A stretch of 39,152 nt of DNA from Zhongshania sp. (lineage in GTDB: Bacteria > Pseudomonadota > Gammaproteobacteria > Pseudomonadales > Spongiibacteraceae): the NCBI GenBank assembly GCA_018066965.1, contig JAGPVP010000115.1:1-39152 (forward strand), written 5' to 3'. Every line of letters starts with the position of its first letter. Positions within the stretch are counted from its first letter, which is position 1. The notes under the pieces were generated by a model. The model made no database searches, was not told the DNA's origin, and saw only the letters and a program-made list of their open reading frames with translations. The translations under genes and the position numbers were made by a program. Shown piece after piece: positions 1 through 8,423 of the stretch.

Positions 1-1
1 C

Positions 2-328
2 GTAAAAATAGGCAGTTTTCAAGCACTGCAACATCGCGCCGCCACTATGTTTATTGAATTAGAGTTAGCAAAGTCAGTGGTATTGGATGCTTTATCAGCC
101 ATCGATGACAAACGTGCAGACCTGCCACAATTAGCCAGTCTTGCCAAAGCTAAACTTAACGATGTATTTGAATTGATTACCAACGAAGCAGTGCAAATGC
201 ACGGCGGTATTGGCGTTACCGATGAGTTAGATATTGGGCTTTTTCTAAAGCGTTCGCGGGTAGCCACTCAAATACTGGGAAATAGCCACTTTCATCGCGA
301 CAGATATGCAAGCTTGTGCGGCTATTAA
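2..328 (+). CDS. Acyl-CoA dehydrogenase, C-terminal fragment (5' end outside window)
   Basis: The frame is open from the first bases of the window and ends in TAA. The fragment begins with the segment IGSFQALQHRAATMFIELE and ends with a block containing QMHGGIGVTDELDIGLFLKR and a terminal RDRYASLCGY. These are the hallmarks of the C-terminal helical domain of FAD-dependent acyl-CoA dehydrogenases. The QxHGG(I/T)G segment contacts FAD and CoA. The family oxidises acyl-CoA to trans-2-enoyl-CoA and passes electrons to ETF. About 108 residues are visible, so roughly the first 70% of a usual 380-residue protein lies upstream. Substrate chain length cannot be judged from this part. The catalytic glutamate also cannot be placed with confidence. 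A perfect hairpin follows the stop. Confidence 0.9.
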   Translation, partial: VKIGSFQALQHRAATMFIELELAKSVVLDALSAIDDKRADLPQLASLAKAKLNDVFELITNEAVQMHGGIGVTDELDIGLFLKRSRVATQILGNSHFHRDRYASLCGY

Positions 329-342
329 CTCAGCGGCTTACA

Positions 343-364
343 GCCCCTGCTTTCTAGCAGGGGC
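343..364. terminator. Perfect 8-bp hairpin between convergent genes
   Basis: GCCCCTGC at 343-350 and GCAGGGGC at 357-364 form a perfect 8-bp GC-rich stem with a 6-nt loop. It sits between the convergent acyl-CoA dehydrogenase end (328) and the gspN end (381), where a shared terminator is expected. Neither side has a strong T-run, so it may be a weak or Rho-assisted terminator, or only an mRNA 3'-end stabiliser. Confidence 0.5.
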
Positions 365-380
365 GATCTATGAGCTTTAA

Positions 381-1103
381 TTACAAACGCAGTATAAAAT
401 CTTTGCCATTAGCAGGCCGGCCCATGAATTGAGTCAAGCTGTTAAACAAGGGTGTACCCGCTGCGGGCGTCAGTAATAACTGCCCGCTCATCTGCCCGTT
501 GACAGAAATACGCACAAGGCCGCGCACTTTAGCGGTATTATTTTCATCTATATCCAAAACAATACGCTGATTCTCGCAGCGTAAATTTGCGGTTACCGGC
601 GCAATAGTATCTACGCCTTCAATATCTCCAGATAAGGTATTTAGGGTTAGCGTACCCGCCATAGACGTACAGCCACCGGCATTTATTTTGGCCTCTTGTA
701 AAACCAGCGATACATTGCCGTCAAAGCCCATACTGGGGAAGTTCATCGCATTTAGCAGTCTGGCGAGCTGGCCATCGACATTTACTTTACGCAGCTGTAG
801 GGTTTGCTCACTGCCAACACCAATTTTGCCCGCGCCCTGAACAGGTTCGTTAACCGTAATTGTCACAGGCACACCGCTGAAAATGCCCAGCGGATTTAAA
901 GTCCAGCTAATACCACTTAAGGTAATACCCTGATACTGCACCACATCTAATTGGCCACTCCAAACTCGCCCACTCACATTACCCACCGCCATCGCTGGCT
1001 GTTGTTTAACGAGAATGTCGCGCACTATCCACGCAGGCGTTGCCACCACTAAGCAAACAACAAAAAACACTAAGCCCAGAATAATCCATATACCACGCTT
1101 CAT
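381..1103 (-). CDS. gspN: Type II secretion system protein N
   Basis: 240 residues. An N-terminal membrane anchor (about residues 5-24) is followed by a periplasmic beta-rich domain. It includes the segment SGRVWSGQLDVVQYQGITLSGISWTL, quoted here as SGRVWSGQL and GITLSGISW, which is typical of GspN. GspN is an inner-membrane accessory protein of the general secretory pathway. It is absent from some T2SS operons and its exact role is poorly defined. It is the last gene of the operon: its ATG overlaps the gspM stop by 4 nt, indicating translational coupling. Length matches the family. A hairpin lies just beyond its stop. Confidence 0.9.
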   Translation of the reverse strand: MKRGIWIILGLVFFVVCLVVATPAWIVRDILVKQQPAMAVGNVSGRVWSGQLDVVQYQGITLSGISWTLNPLGIFSGVPVTITVNEPVQGAGKIGVGSEQTLQLRKVNVDGQLARLLNAMNFPSMGFDGNVSLVLQEAKINAGGCTSMAGTLTLNTLSGDIEGVDTIAPVTANLRCENQRIVLDIDENNTAKVRGLVRISVNGQMSGQLLLTPAAGTPLFNSLTQFMGRPANGKDFILRL

Positions 1104-1582
1104 TCGCTAACACCCAAAGATGCACGCAGCGATACGCTACCTGGCAAATCCAATAAGGTCATATTTGCTGAATACAAGGTCATGCCTGCCACTGATAAGG
1201 TTTCGATAAATTGCACTGCACTACTGTAATCGGTTTTGGCTATCCACACGCTGTAGCGGCCTGAGGCCTGCGGTTCGATACGATTAATATTAACGGCTAG
1301 CGCCGCTGCTGCGCCGGTAATTTGCTGCTGAGGAGAACCCGATAAAGCCGCAGACTGCGGTACCACGCCACGCATCGCTTGTACTTCTGACGCCGCTTGT
1401 TGCATCCACGCATAAGATTGGCGGCGCTGCTCTAAACGGCTAGTCGCCGCTGAATTAGCCTTGAGCAAAGGCTGCCAAATCAGCATCCAAATAATAAGCG
1501 GAATCGCTAAGGCACCACCAATAATAAGAATTTGACGCTCGCGCTCATTGCGCCCCTCTAGAAGACGATCAAGTAATTTCAT
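1100..1582 (-). CDS. gspM: Type II secretion system protein M
   Basis: 160 residues. A short cytoplasmic head (residues 1-17) precedes one transmembrane helix (about 18-40, ILIIGGALAIPLIIW). After that come a coiled stalk and a small ferredoxin-like periplasmic domain ending in LDLPGSVSLRASLGVSE. In the family, GspM pairs with GspL in the inner-membrane assembly platform that joins the GspE ATPase to the pseudopilus. Both ends overlap neighbours by 4 nt (gspL upstream, gspN downstream). Size and topology fit, and the operon position makes the assignment secure. Confidence 0.93.
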   Translation of the reverse strand: MKLLDRLLEGRNERERQILIIGGALAIPLIIWMLIWQPLLKANSAATSRLEQRRQSYAWMQQAASEVQAMRGVVPQSAALSGSPQQQITGAAAALAVNINRIEPQASGRYSVWIAKTDYSSAVQFIETLSVAGMTLYSANMTLLDLPGSVSLRASLGVSE

Positions 1583-2769
1583 TGCGCCGTCCCCCGAATA
1601 CTAATCTGACCCGCCACACCATTTCCGTCCTGACCAAACGCTCCACGTTCAACATCAAGCCCCTGCGCTTTTAGCGCGGCAAGCCACTGATCAACCACTT
1701 CGTATGAACCCGCCTTAACCAGTAGCTTCATCAGCAGCGGATCATTTTCATAATTCAGCTGGGTCAAACTAATGTTACTGCGACCACGCGTTGCTGCCGC
1801 CACTTTGTCTAACCACGGCATCATGGCGCCATTGCTACCGGCACTCTCCAGCGCACTTAACTGGCTGCGCATTTGGCTTCGGGCATTAACTACCCGTGCT
1901 CCCGGAAACGTTTGTTGATAAATTTCGACCATGCCGTCGTCAAGGGCATTTGCCTCGCGACTCATGGTACGGGTTTGCACGGCCAAACCAATCCAATGCA
2001 CCAGCAATAAACTCGCCAGTAATATTAACGGCCAACGCAAACGACCTAAGGCGTCGCCACTCTCATCTTTAAGTAGGTAGGCACCGCTTAGTAAAGACAG
2101 CGACCAGGGTTTAAAACTGCGAGCAAATGCCTGTAAGCGGCTGTCACAATAGATCGCATTTGCAGGTGCTTGTTCACTTAACTCACCGCGATATTCGCCG
2201 GCAAAATACCACTGCAGATCTTGATGATCACCGGCCGTCGTCAGTTGCTGCCACACCGGAAAGTTTGCTGTGGTGATGCCCGCCGGCTTGGCGTGAATAT
2301 TGGCGGCCACCTGCTGCTCTGTAACCACCACTGCGTTTTCTGTTAATACCGCATAATCTGGCAATAAGGCTTTAACCCGCAAGCCACTTTGACGCAGTAC
2401 ATCTAAACAATAAGCGGCTATATCGCGACCAAGAATTAACACGTCTGCGGCTTCGTTGGCTTTAATCACACCCGTTGCAATATGTACGCTATCGAGGTCG
2501 CTGCAGAGTTTGTCTTCCAACTGAAAGGGTAAGGCCGACAAACCCACTCGCCCCCCTTTCGGCAGCACAACGCGATGAGCACTAACCGCCTCACCAGGAA
2601 TTAGCACATAGCACGGTACACCTTCGGCCATGTCTGCCAAACTTGCCAGCTCGCTGGCATTAGCTAGTACGCCTTCGGCAATAACACGGGCACCGTCGTT
2701 GTCCCAGTGTAGCCAAGCAACCGGTGAATCCGGTTTCAAGGGTAAATCTATTAACAACAATGCAGTCAA
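1579..2769 (-). CDS. gspL: Type II secretion system protein L
   Basis: 396 residues. Residues 1-240 form the actin-like cytoplasmic domain that binds the N-terminal part of GspE; the segment GLSALPFQLEDKL (about 76-88) is characteristic. A single transmembrane helix follows (about 245-264, PLILLASLLLVHWIGLAV). The rest is a periplasmic coil and ferredoxin-like domain that pairs with GspM. GspL anchors the secretion ATPase to the inner-membrane platform. It overlaps gspK upstream and gspM downstream by 4 nt each. Nothing is unusual in length or motifs. Confidence 0.95.
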   Translation of the reverse strand: MTALLLIDLPLKPDSPVAWLHWDNDGARVIAEGVLANASELASLADMAEGVPCYVLIPGEAVSAHRVVLPKGGRVGLSALPFQLEDKLCSDLDSVHIATGVIKANEAADVLILGRDIAAYCLDVLRQSGLRVKALLPDYAVLTENAVVVTEQQVAANIHAKPAGITTANFPVWQQLTTAGDHQDLQWYFAGEYRGELSEQAPANAIYCDSRLQAFARSFKPWSLSLLSGAYLLKDESGDALGRLRWPLILLASLLLVHWIGLAVQTRTMSREANALDDGMVEIYQQTFPGARVVNARSQMRSQLSALESAGSNGAMMPWLDKVAAATRGRSNISLTQLNYENDPLLMKLLVKAGSYEVVDQWLAALKAQGLDVERGAFGQDGNGVAGQISIRGTAQ

Positions 2770-3749
2770 AAAACTTCTCCATACTCGCGGGCATACACAA
2801 TGGCCTTGCCGTTTTTTAACACCAAGCGGCTAAATAAGCGCATTTGACGTTGTTCATAAAACACATCCGCCAAGCCTTTAAAATAATGCGATTTCACTTC
2901 CAGCCCCTGTAACAATTTAGTGGGTAAGGTATCGTCTGACGCTAAATTCAGCGCGCTAACAAAACTGGCTATATCTGCCCAGCCAGTTTCTGGCCGACTT
3001 TCTAATACCGCACGCACGTCTTCTACCGATAGTACATTACCAATTGCCGCTGCTAACAAGGCCGCTTTCTCAAGCGGTAGAGTGTTTACATTAATGGCCG
3101 TATTCACTTCTGGTAAGGCGCACAAATAAGGCGCCATGCGCGCCTGTTCATCTTCTTCAAACTCTGCGTATAAGCCCATTTCACTAATAGAGTCTAATAG
3201 ACTATTGGCGGGCAAATACGGGTAATCCAGTGCGGTGTAACTTAAGTCTTCAGCACCGTAAATGCCCTCAGGCGAAAAATCATCGTCAATCCAGTCTTGG
3301 GTTCTACCGATAATGAATTCCGCCCGCTGCGGCGAAATATCTAAGTTTTGAAGCAAGGCTGTAAATACAACTTCAGCGGCGATAACGTCTTCTTCGGCCC
3401 CCGTAGCTGGCTCTGCTCGGTACAGCGAATTCATATTAAAACAGGCCTGCTCATCGGCAATGACACCGGCGATAGAACCGCCATCAATCGGGAAGACAAT
3501 GTCGGTTCTGGCCCAATCTTGATTCAAGGCAGTGACCATATCCCCCGCGGCATCCTCTAGTGCAAACGCCGCGATACGTTCGCCACCCAGCGCATACCAA
3601 TACCCTTGGTCCATCAAACGTTGATTTAATAAGCGCTGACTGCTGTAACGCACGCCATCGGTCAAACTCACCGCCAGCACCACCATTATCGCAACAATCA
3701 GCAGCACCATAATTAGCGCTGCGCCGCGCTGCCTGTATCGCAATGTCAT
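2766..3749 (-). CDS. gspK: Type II secretion system minor pseudopilin K
   Basis: The start is taken at the ATG at 3749, giving 327 residues beginning MTLRYRQRG. That ATG shares its A with the gspJ TAA stop (TAATG), and it leaves a short basic leader before the prepilin cleavage site G|AALIM. A longer frame exists to 3794 but would give an implausible leader inside gspJ. As known for GspK, position +5 of the mature helix is not glutamate (it is Met here). The hydrophobic N-terminal helix is followed by a large globular domain with acidic clusters and the segment NTAINVNTLP. GspK caps the pseudopilus tip with GspI and GspJ. Cleavage needs a prepilin peptidase encoded elsewhere. Confidence 0.94.
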   Translation of the reverse strand: MTLRYRQRGAALIMVLLIVAIMVVLAVSLTDGVRYSSQRLLNQRLMDQGYWYALGGERIAAFALEDAAGDMVTALNQDWARTDIVFPIDGGSIAGVIADEQACFNMNSLYRAEPATGAEEDVIAAEVVFTALLQNLDISPQRAEFIIGRTQDWIDDDFSPEGIYGAEDLSYTALDYPYLPANSLLDSISEMGLYAEFEEDEQARMAPYLCALPEVNTAINVNTLPLEKAALLAAAIGNVLSVEDVRAVLESRPETGWADIASFVSALNLASDDTLPTKLLQGLEVKSHYFKGLADVFYEQRQMRLFSRLVLKNGKAIVYAREYGEVF

Positions 3750-4372
3750 TACGGCAACTCCGGCAATAACACGTTCAACTGGATATCTGGCCAAGGGCCA
3801 GTCGACACGGTCATTCGCAACGATCGCGGCTGGCTGGCGCTAACCTGAGTACTTGGTGGCCAAAACGTCGACCACCGATTACCGTCGTACAACTCGACAA
3901 CAAATGCGCTTACATCCCGCAGCAACACTTGGCGTTGCCACGGTGTATTACCCGAAGGATCAGCAACCGCCGCGCTGTATCGAATAAGCTCTTTTTCTTC
4001 GCGCACATAGCGCACCCGCTCAAGGGTACTGCCCAAACCTCGGCCGGGTAAGATCCGTCTTCCGCCATGCACAAATTCTAGCTCGCTATCTTCGCCCACT
4101 TGCTCGGCGAGCAAATTCGCAGCCATCTTATCGCCCTGAGCGTCGCGGGGAATACGCTGGGTAATCTGTTCTACATCTCGCCTAAACACGGTGAGAGCCA
4201 GAGCAACGCGTTCCAAGCCTTGCTGGCGAGTATCAATAGCGGCTTGATTCTCCAGCGAGCTATTTAAAAGCATGGCGCCCACTGTACCTAACAAAGCCAT
4301 AATACCCACAGCGATGAGCAGTTCGACCAGCGTAAAGCCCTTTTGGCGCCTGCCGCGCATCGCCATACTCAT
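3749..4372 (-). CDS. gspJ: Type II secretion system minor pseudopilin J
   Basis: 207 residues. The type III leader MSMAMRGRRQKG is followed by FTLVELLIAVGIMALLG, with Glu at +5 and prepilin cleavage between G and F. The globular domain contains LERVRYVREEKELIRYS and ends in a strand segment typical of GspJ. It is a pseudopilus tip component working with GspI and GspK. The start overlaps the gspI stop by 4 nt and the stop overlaps the gspK start by 1 nt. Confidence 0.95.
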   Translation of the reverse strand: MSMAMRGRRQKGFTLVELLIAVGIMALLGTVGAMLLNSSLENQAAIDTRQQGLERVALALTVFRRDVEQITQRIPRDAQGDKMAANLLAEQVGEDSELEFVHGGRRILPGRGLGSTLERVRYVREEKELIRYSAAVADPSGNTPWQRQVLLRDVSAFVVELYDGNRWSTFWPPSTQVSASQPRSLRMTVSTGPWPDIQLNVLLPELP

Positions 4373-4752
4373 TTACCAAGAAACGCCGAGCGAGTGGCTA
4401 GTACGTCATCACTCGAACTCAAAGACACTTCTACATCGACCCGACGCATATCTGGGTGTGGCGTTTGTTCAACACTGCGCTGCCAACGAAAATCGAAGCC
4501 CGCCAAACTCACTTTGCCGCTGTTATTATTGCCGTAGCCGTCCCTCAAAATATCTACCAGCACGTTGTGGGCAACTAAATCGGCAAACTGGCGCTGCTCT
4601 ATTGCGCCGACGTTACTCGCGCTTTCCGTCAAACTTTTACTCAGTGCCACCGCTGCGGTGGCAAAAATAACCAAGGCCACCATCACTTCCAGCAAGGTGA
4701 AACCCTTGCTGCGCTGGCTAGATGTTTGGCGACGAATCTGAGTCCAAGGCAT
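4369..4752 (-). CDS. gspI: Type II secretion system minor pseudopilin I
   Basis: 127 residues. The basic leader ending RSKG is followed by FTLLEVMVALVIFATAAVAL, a standard prepilin cleavage site with Glu at +5. The small size and the FDFRWQRSVEQT segment match GspI. It nucleates the tip complex with GspJ and GspK. It starts 5 nt after the gspH stop and overlaps gspJ by 4 nt. Confidence 0.94.
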   Translation of the reverse strand: MPWTQIRRQTSSQRSKGFTLLEVMVALVIFATAAVALSKSLTESASNVGAIEQRQFADLVAHNVLVDILRDGYGNNNSGKVSLAGFDFRWQRSVEQTPHPDMRRVDVEVSLSSSDDVLATRSAFLGK

Positions 4753-4757
4753 GTTGC

Positions 4758-5288
4758 TTACGGCTCTATGCTTAGCTGTTCGTCAAGCACCAAGGACTCG
4801 GCGCCCTCGGCTGACAAACGCCATTCAAAGGGTGAAATCTGGCCATCGCCAAGAAACAATATTTGCGGTGTCGTTTCTTTATCTTTGCTGTCTTCTACCG
4901 TGCTTTTTATCGGCTCACCGGCAACGCTAATCAAGGAGCTAACCCGCTCATCCAAGATCAACTCTTTTGCTAACACACCTTGTTGAATGATTTCCCAGCC
5001 CTGCGCCGTTAACACGTAAAATTGTCCTCGCTGCTGCTCCCAAGCCAAACCGAGACTACGGCCACTGAATACCGCTTCGGCGCGGGCGCTGCGAATATTG
5101 CCAATCAGCTTATAGCGCTGCTCCTGCAATAAAGCACCGCCGTCTTTCGACGGCAGTGTTAGGGCGGCAGCACCACTGAGCAGGCCGATAATAAAAATAA
5201 CGACCATGAGCTCAAGTAGTGAAAAGCCTCGACTATTCCTGCCAGTTAACGATGTCACTGGCAAGTTCTTCACCACCTTCTTCTCCAT
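4758..5288 (-). CDS. gspH: Type II secretion system minor pseudopilin H
   Basis: The prepilin motif RNSRG|FSLLELMVVIFIIGLLSGAA is clear, followed by a GspH/FimT-like globular domain. The start is uncertain. The frame has ATGs at 5312 and 5288, both well inside gspG (which ends at 5233). A GTG at 5258 would give an 11-residue leader, closer to the family norm, and has a purine-rich AAGGTGGTGAAG stretch upstream. I list the 5288 ATG as a compromise. GspH is a minor pseudopilin between the GspG shaft and the tip complex. The stop is 5 nt before gspI. Confidence 0.88.
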   Translation of the reverse strand: MEKKVVKNLPVTSLTGRNSRGFSLLELMVVIFIIGLLSGAAALTLPSKDGGALLQEQRYKLIGNIRSARAEAVFSGRSLGLAWEQQRGQFYVLTAQGWEIIQQGVLAKELILDERVSSLISVAGEPIKSTVEDSKDKETTPQILFLGDGQISPFEWRLSAEGAESLVLDEQLSIEP

Positions 5289-5715
5289 CTGCGCCGGTTG
5301 AATACAAGTCAAACGCGCCGTGCTCGCCCGGTTGAATATAGACGTAAGCGTTACCCCAAGGATCTTCTGGCAGGCGTTTTATATAGCCATTAGTGCGATA
5401 ACTCTTTGGCGTTGGTCCCGTTTCAGGACGTTTTACCAGACCTTGCAAACCTTGATCTGTAGTTGGGTATACGTGGTTGTCGAGCTTGTACATATCTAGT
5501 GCTTGTTCCAGCACCGAAATATCTGCACGCGCTTTTTCGACCATGGCCCGATCTTGGTTTTGCAATACATTCGGCGCAACTACTGCAACCAGTAAACCCA
5601 TAATCACAATAACAACCATGATTTCTAACAAGCTAAAACCGCCCTGCTTGCCCGTAAAACTGTTAGTCGTCGCTATGCGCTGACGCGCTTTTTCATTTGA
5701 ATTAAATACCAACAT
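5233..5715 (-). CDS. gspG: Type II secretion system major pseudopilin G
   Basis: 160 residues from the ATG at 5715. This start is chosen because AGGAGG at 5725-5730 lies 9 nt upstream, whereas the in-frame GTG at 5721 would be only 3 nt away. The leader ends GKQGG|FSLLEIMVV with Glu at +5. Hallmarks follow: MYKLDNHVYPTTDQGLQ, PWGNAYVY, and the C-terminal calcium-binding loop LYSTGADGEEGGEELASDI. GspG polymerises into the pseudopilus shaft that pushes substrates through GspD. The consensus ribosome-binding site in front of it, in an operon otherwise translated by coupling, fits its need for high expression. Confidence 0.96.
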   Translation of the reverse strand: MLVFNSNEKARQRIATTNSFTGKQGGFSLLEIMVVIVIMGLLVAVVAPNVLQNQDRAMVEKARADISVLEQALDMYKLDNHVYPTTDQGLQGLVKRPETGPTPKSYRTNGYIKRLPEDPWGNAYVYIQPGEHGAFDLYSTGADGEEGGEELASDIVNWQE

Positions 5716-5724
5716 ACCCACAAA

Positions 5725-5730
5725 CCTCCT
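5725..5730 (-). promoter_or_regulatory. Consensus ribosome-binding site for gspG
   Basis: AGGAGG on the minus strand, 9 nt before the ATG at 5715. It decides the gspG start and is the clearest Shine-Dalgarno sequence inside the operon. Confidence 0.7.
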
Positions 5731-6949
5731 AAAACTGTGTGAGATTATTCAATTGTAATATTGGCAACATAATCGCCAATACAATCGACAATACAACGCC
5801 CCCTAAAACCACGATCAAAAGTGGTTCAAACAAGCTGACAAACATCTGTACCCGCGCCTGCAACTCACGCTCAAGATTACTTGCTGCGCGCTGGGTCATT
5901 GCTTCCATTTCGCCGCTGGTCTCACCGCTGGCAATCATATAAATCGCCAATGGCGGCAGCTCTGCCTCTTCTTGCAGGCAGCGGCTAAAGCTCTTACCTT
6001 CGCGTACTTGCTCGCGCACGGTTGCCATGCTTTTTTTCAAATGCTCATTGGATAGCGTGTCGCAGGCTACCTTTAAGGTTTCTAAAAAAGGCACCCCAGA
6101 CGACATAAGAATAGATAGGGTTCTGAGCATGCGGGCGGAATCTAGTTCCAACATTAGCAGGCCCCACAGCGGTATTTTTAAAATTGCCTTGTCTGCCCGT
6201 AAGCGTCGCTCAGGAGACCTTAGCCACCACTTAAGGCCCAGCGCTATCGCGATGACAATAATAACCATGTATAGCCAATTTGCCGCCAACCCGTCACTGA
6301 GCGTAATTAAAATGCGAGTCAGCAACGGCAGCGCTTGATCGTAGTGTGCAAATTGCGCCGTTACTTTGGGAACAACATACGTCATCAAGGCCGCGATAAC
6401 GGACAGGGCAACAAAGCACAATACAATCGGATACATCGCCGCCTGTACGATAACGCCGCGCAGTTTCTGACTGTCTTCGGTGTACTCAGCAAGTTGTTCC
6501 AGAATTAAACCAAGATCCCCCGACTTTTCACCGGAGCTAACCAGCGCCCGAAATACCGGATTAAATACCTGCGGATGCTCGTTCAAGCCATCGGCCAAGG
6601 AATGTCCTTCCAGCACGCGCGCACGCAAATCCAAAACCACCCGTTTTAAATACGCTTTACGGGTATGCTTGGCGGTCGCAGCCAGCGCTTCTTCAAGGGG
6701 AATACCCGACTGAATAAGGGTCGCCAAATGCCGAACAAACAGCGCGAGATCGGCAATGCTAACCCGCGAGCGACCATAGCTACGGCGGGCGTTTTCTGCT
6801 CGAGTTTTTTCGCGAGTTTGCTTTACATCGAGAGGGAATAATTGCTGATCGCGGAGTAACTGCCGAGCCTGCCGCCCAGAGTCAGCTTCGACAATACCTT
6901 TCTTATTGGCGCCATTGGCGTCAAGTGCGCGATACTCAAAGGCCGGCAT
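5729..6949 (-). CDS. gspF: Type II secretion system inner-membrane platform protein F
   Basis: 406 residues from the ATG at 6949, starting MPAFEYRALDANG, the usual GspF N-terminus. A longer frame to 6982 adds an atypical 11-residue extension inside gspE. Two tandem T2SSF domains (about residues 60-190 and 260-390), each with LIQSGIPLEEAL- or LMSSGVPFLETL-type repeats, flank three transmembrane helices. The last is near the C-terminus (LLIVVLGGVVLSIVLAIMLP). GspF is the polytopic core of the assembly platform and contacts GspE. It overlaps the 3' end of gspE by 14 nt. Confidence 0.96.
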   Translation of the reverse strand: MPAFEYRALDANGANKKGIVEADSGRQARQLLRDQQLFPLDVKQTREKTRAENARRSYGRSRVSIADLALFVRHLATLIQSGIPLEEALAATAKHTRKAYLKRVVLDLRARVLEGHSLADGLNEHPQVFNPVFRALVSSGEKSGDLGLILEQLAEYTEDSQKLRGVIVQAAMYPIVLCFVALSVIAALMTYVVPKVTAQFAHYDQALPLLTRILITLSDGLAANWLYMVIIVIAIALGLKWWLRSPERRLRADKAILKIPLWGLLMLELDSARMLRTLSILMSSGVPFLETLKVACDTLSNEHLKKSMATVREQVREGKSFSRCLQEEAELPPLAIYMIASGETSGEMEAMTQRAASNLERELQARVQMFVSLFEPLLIVVLGGVVLSIVLAIMLPILQLNNLTQF

Positions 6950-8420
6950 CACCGCCCTCTCGTACACTGCGCAGCAGTTCATCTAGGCTGGTTTGCCCAG
7001 CTAATACTAGGCGCCGGCCTTCACCCATCAAAGAAGGCATCTCGTTGCCAACTTTACGCAAAATATCTTGTTCGCTAGCGCGGTTGTGAATCAGCTCCGC
7101 CACCTCTCGGTCAACAAGCAGCAACTCGTACACGCCCTGGCGACCTTTATAACCCGTATGCTGACACTCATCACAGCCCGCCGCGTTAAACGCCTGCTGC
7201 CCTTCTAGAGTTGGGTCACCTAGTAACCGCGCCTCGGTTTTATCCAAAACAATTTCGTGACGGCAATGCTGGCACAGTTTACGTACCAAACGCTGCGCCA
7301 CTACACCCTTTAAGCTGGATGCGATTAAATACGGTTCAACGCCGATATCAACTAAGCGCGTTACCGCGCCAACCGCGGTATTGGTATGTAAAGTAGACAG
7401 CACCATGTGGCCCGTCAACGACGCTTGAACAGCAATCTCGGCGGTTTCTTTATCACGAACCTCACCGAGCATTACCACGTCGGGGTCTTGGCGAAGTATG
7501 GCGCGCAGACCACGCGCAAAGGTCATTCCGACCTTGGCGTGAACTTGAGTCTGGCCAATACCGTCGATGTCATATTCGACCGGATCTTCCACGGTCAAGA
7601 TATTGCGGCGGCGGTCATTGAGTGACATTAAGCCCGCATACAATGTGGTGGTTTTACCGGAGCCTGTCGGCCCAGTAACCAGTAAAATTCCGTTCGGTTG
7701 TTGCAATAAATCTTTGAGCGCAGCGAGGGTTTTTTCCGGCATGCCCAGCTGATTAATATCAATGCGCGCCGCTTGTTTGTCGAGCAGACGCATAACAACC
7801 CGCTCGCCGTAATTCGACGGAATGGTAGACACCCGCACATCGACTGAACGACCGGCAATACGCAGCGACACCCGACCATCTTGGGGGACGCGTTTCTCGG
7901 CTATATCGAGCCGCGACATAACTTTAATCCGCGACACCAGCAAAGGCGCTAGACGCCGACTCGGGGTTAAAACCTCTTGCAATATGCCGTCGACACGCAA
8001 ACGCACCGACATGGTTTTTTCGTAGGTTTCGATATGAATATCAGACGCGTCCCGCTTTAATGCTTCGCCAAATAGAGCGTTGATTAAACGGATAACCGGC
8101 GCATCGTCTTGGGCGTCGAGCAAGTCTTGCGACTCGGGAATTTCTTCAGCCAAGCGATCTAGATCAACCTCGCTGGAAATATCCCCCATCGCCGACATCG
8201 CATCGCCTTGCTGGCGCTGAAAGGTCTCATTAATTTTATCTTGCAGCACTTTTTCGTCGCAGAGCTTAAACGACACATGACCGACCAGAATTCGCTGCAC
8301 TTCTGCCACCGCTGAGGCGGGAGTTTCTTTACAACACAGTAAGTCGAAGCAACCATTTGGGGTTTCTTCGACGAGCACGCGATTACTGCGCGCAAATGCG
8401 TAACTTAGCGGCTGGCTCAT
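6936..8420 (-). CDS. gspE: Type II secretion ATPase E
   Basis: 494 residues. Walker A GPTGSGKT is at 250-257. The Asp box VEDPVEY is near 277-283, Walker B VVMLGEVRD near 315-323, and the His box GHMVLSTLHTN near 337-347. Zinc-binding cysteines are at C383/C386 and C416/C419. All catalytic elements of a GspE-type hexameric secretion ATPase are intact. It drives pseudopilus assembly from the cytoplasmic face through GspL and GspF. It starts 3 nt after gspD stops. Confidence 0.97.
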   Translation of the reverse strand: MSQPLSYAFARSNRVLVEETPNGCFDLLCCKETPASAVAEVQRILVGHVSFKLCDEKVLQDKINETFQRQQGDAMSAMGDISSEVDLDRLAEEIPESQDLLDAQDDAPVIRLINALFGEALKRDASDIHIETYEKTMSVRLRVDGILQEVLTPSRRLAPLLVSRIKVMSRLDIAEKRVPQDGRVSLRIAGRSVDVRVSTIPSNYGERVVMRLLDKQAARIDINQLGMPEKTLAALKDLLQQPNGILLVTGPTGSGKTTTLYAGLMSLNDRRRNILTVEDPVEYDIDGIGQTQVHAKVGMTFARGLRAILRQDPDVVMLGEVRDKETAEIAVQASLTGHMVLSTLHTNTAVGAVTRLVDIGVEPYLIASSLKGVVAQRLVRKLCQHCRHEIVLDKTEARLLGDPTLEGQQAFNAAGCDECQHTGYKGRQGVYELLLVDREVAELIHNRASEQDILRKVGNEMPSLMGEGRRLVLAGQTSLDELLRSVREGGDAGL

Positions 8421-8423
8421 ATA

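Noticed and set aside
4272..4670. Long plus-strand open frame opposite gspJ/gspI
   Set aside because: It is antisense to two pseudopilin genes with clear motifs and shows no domain of its own.
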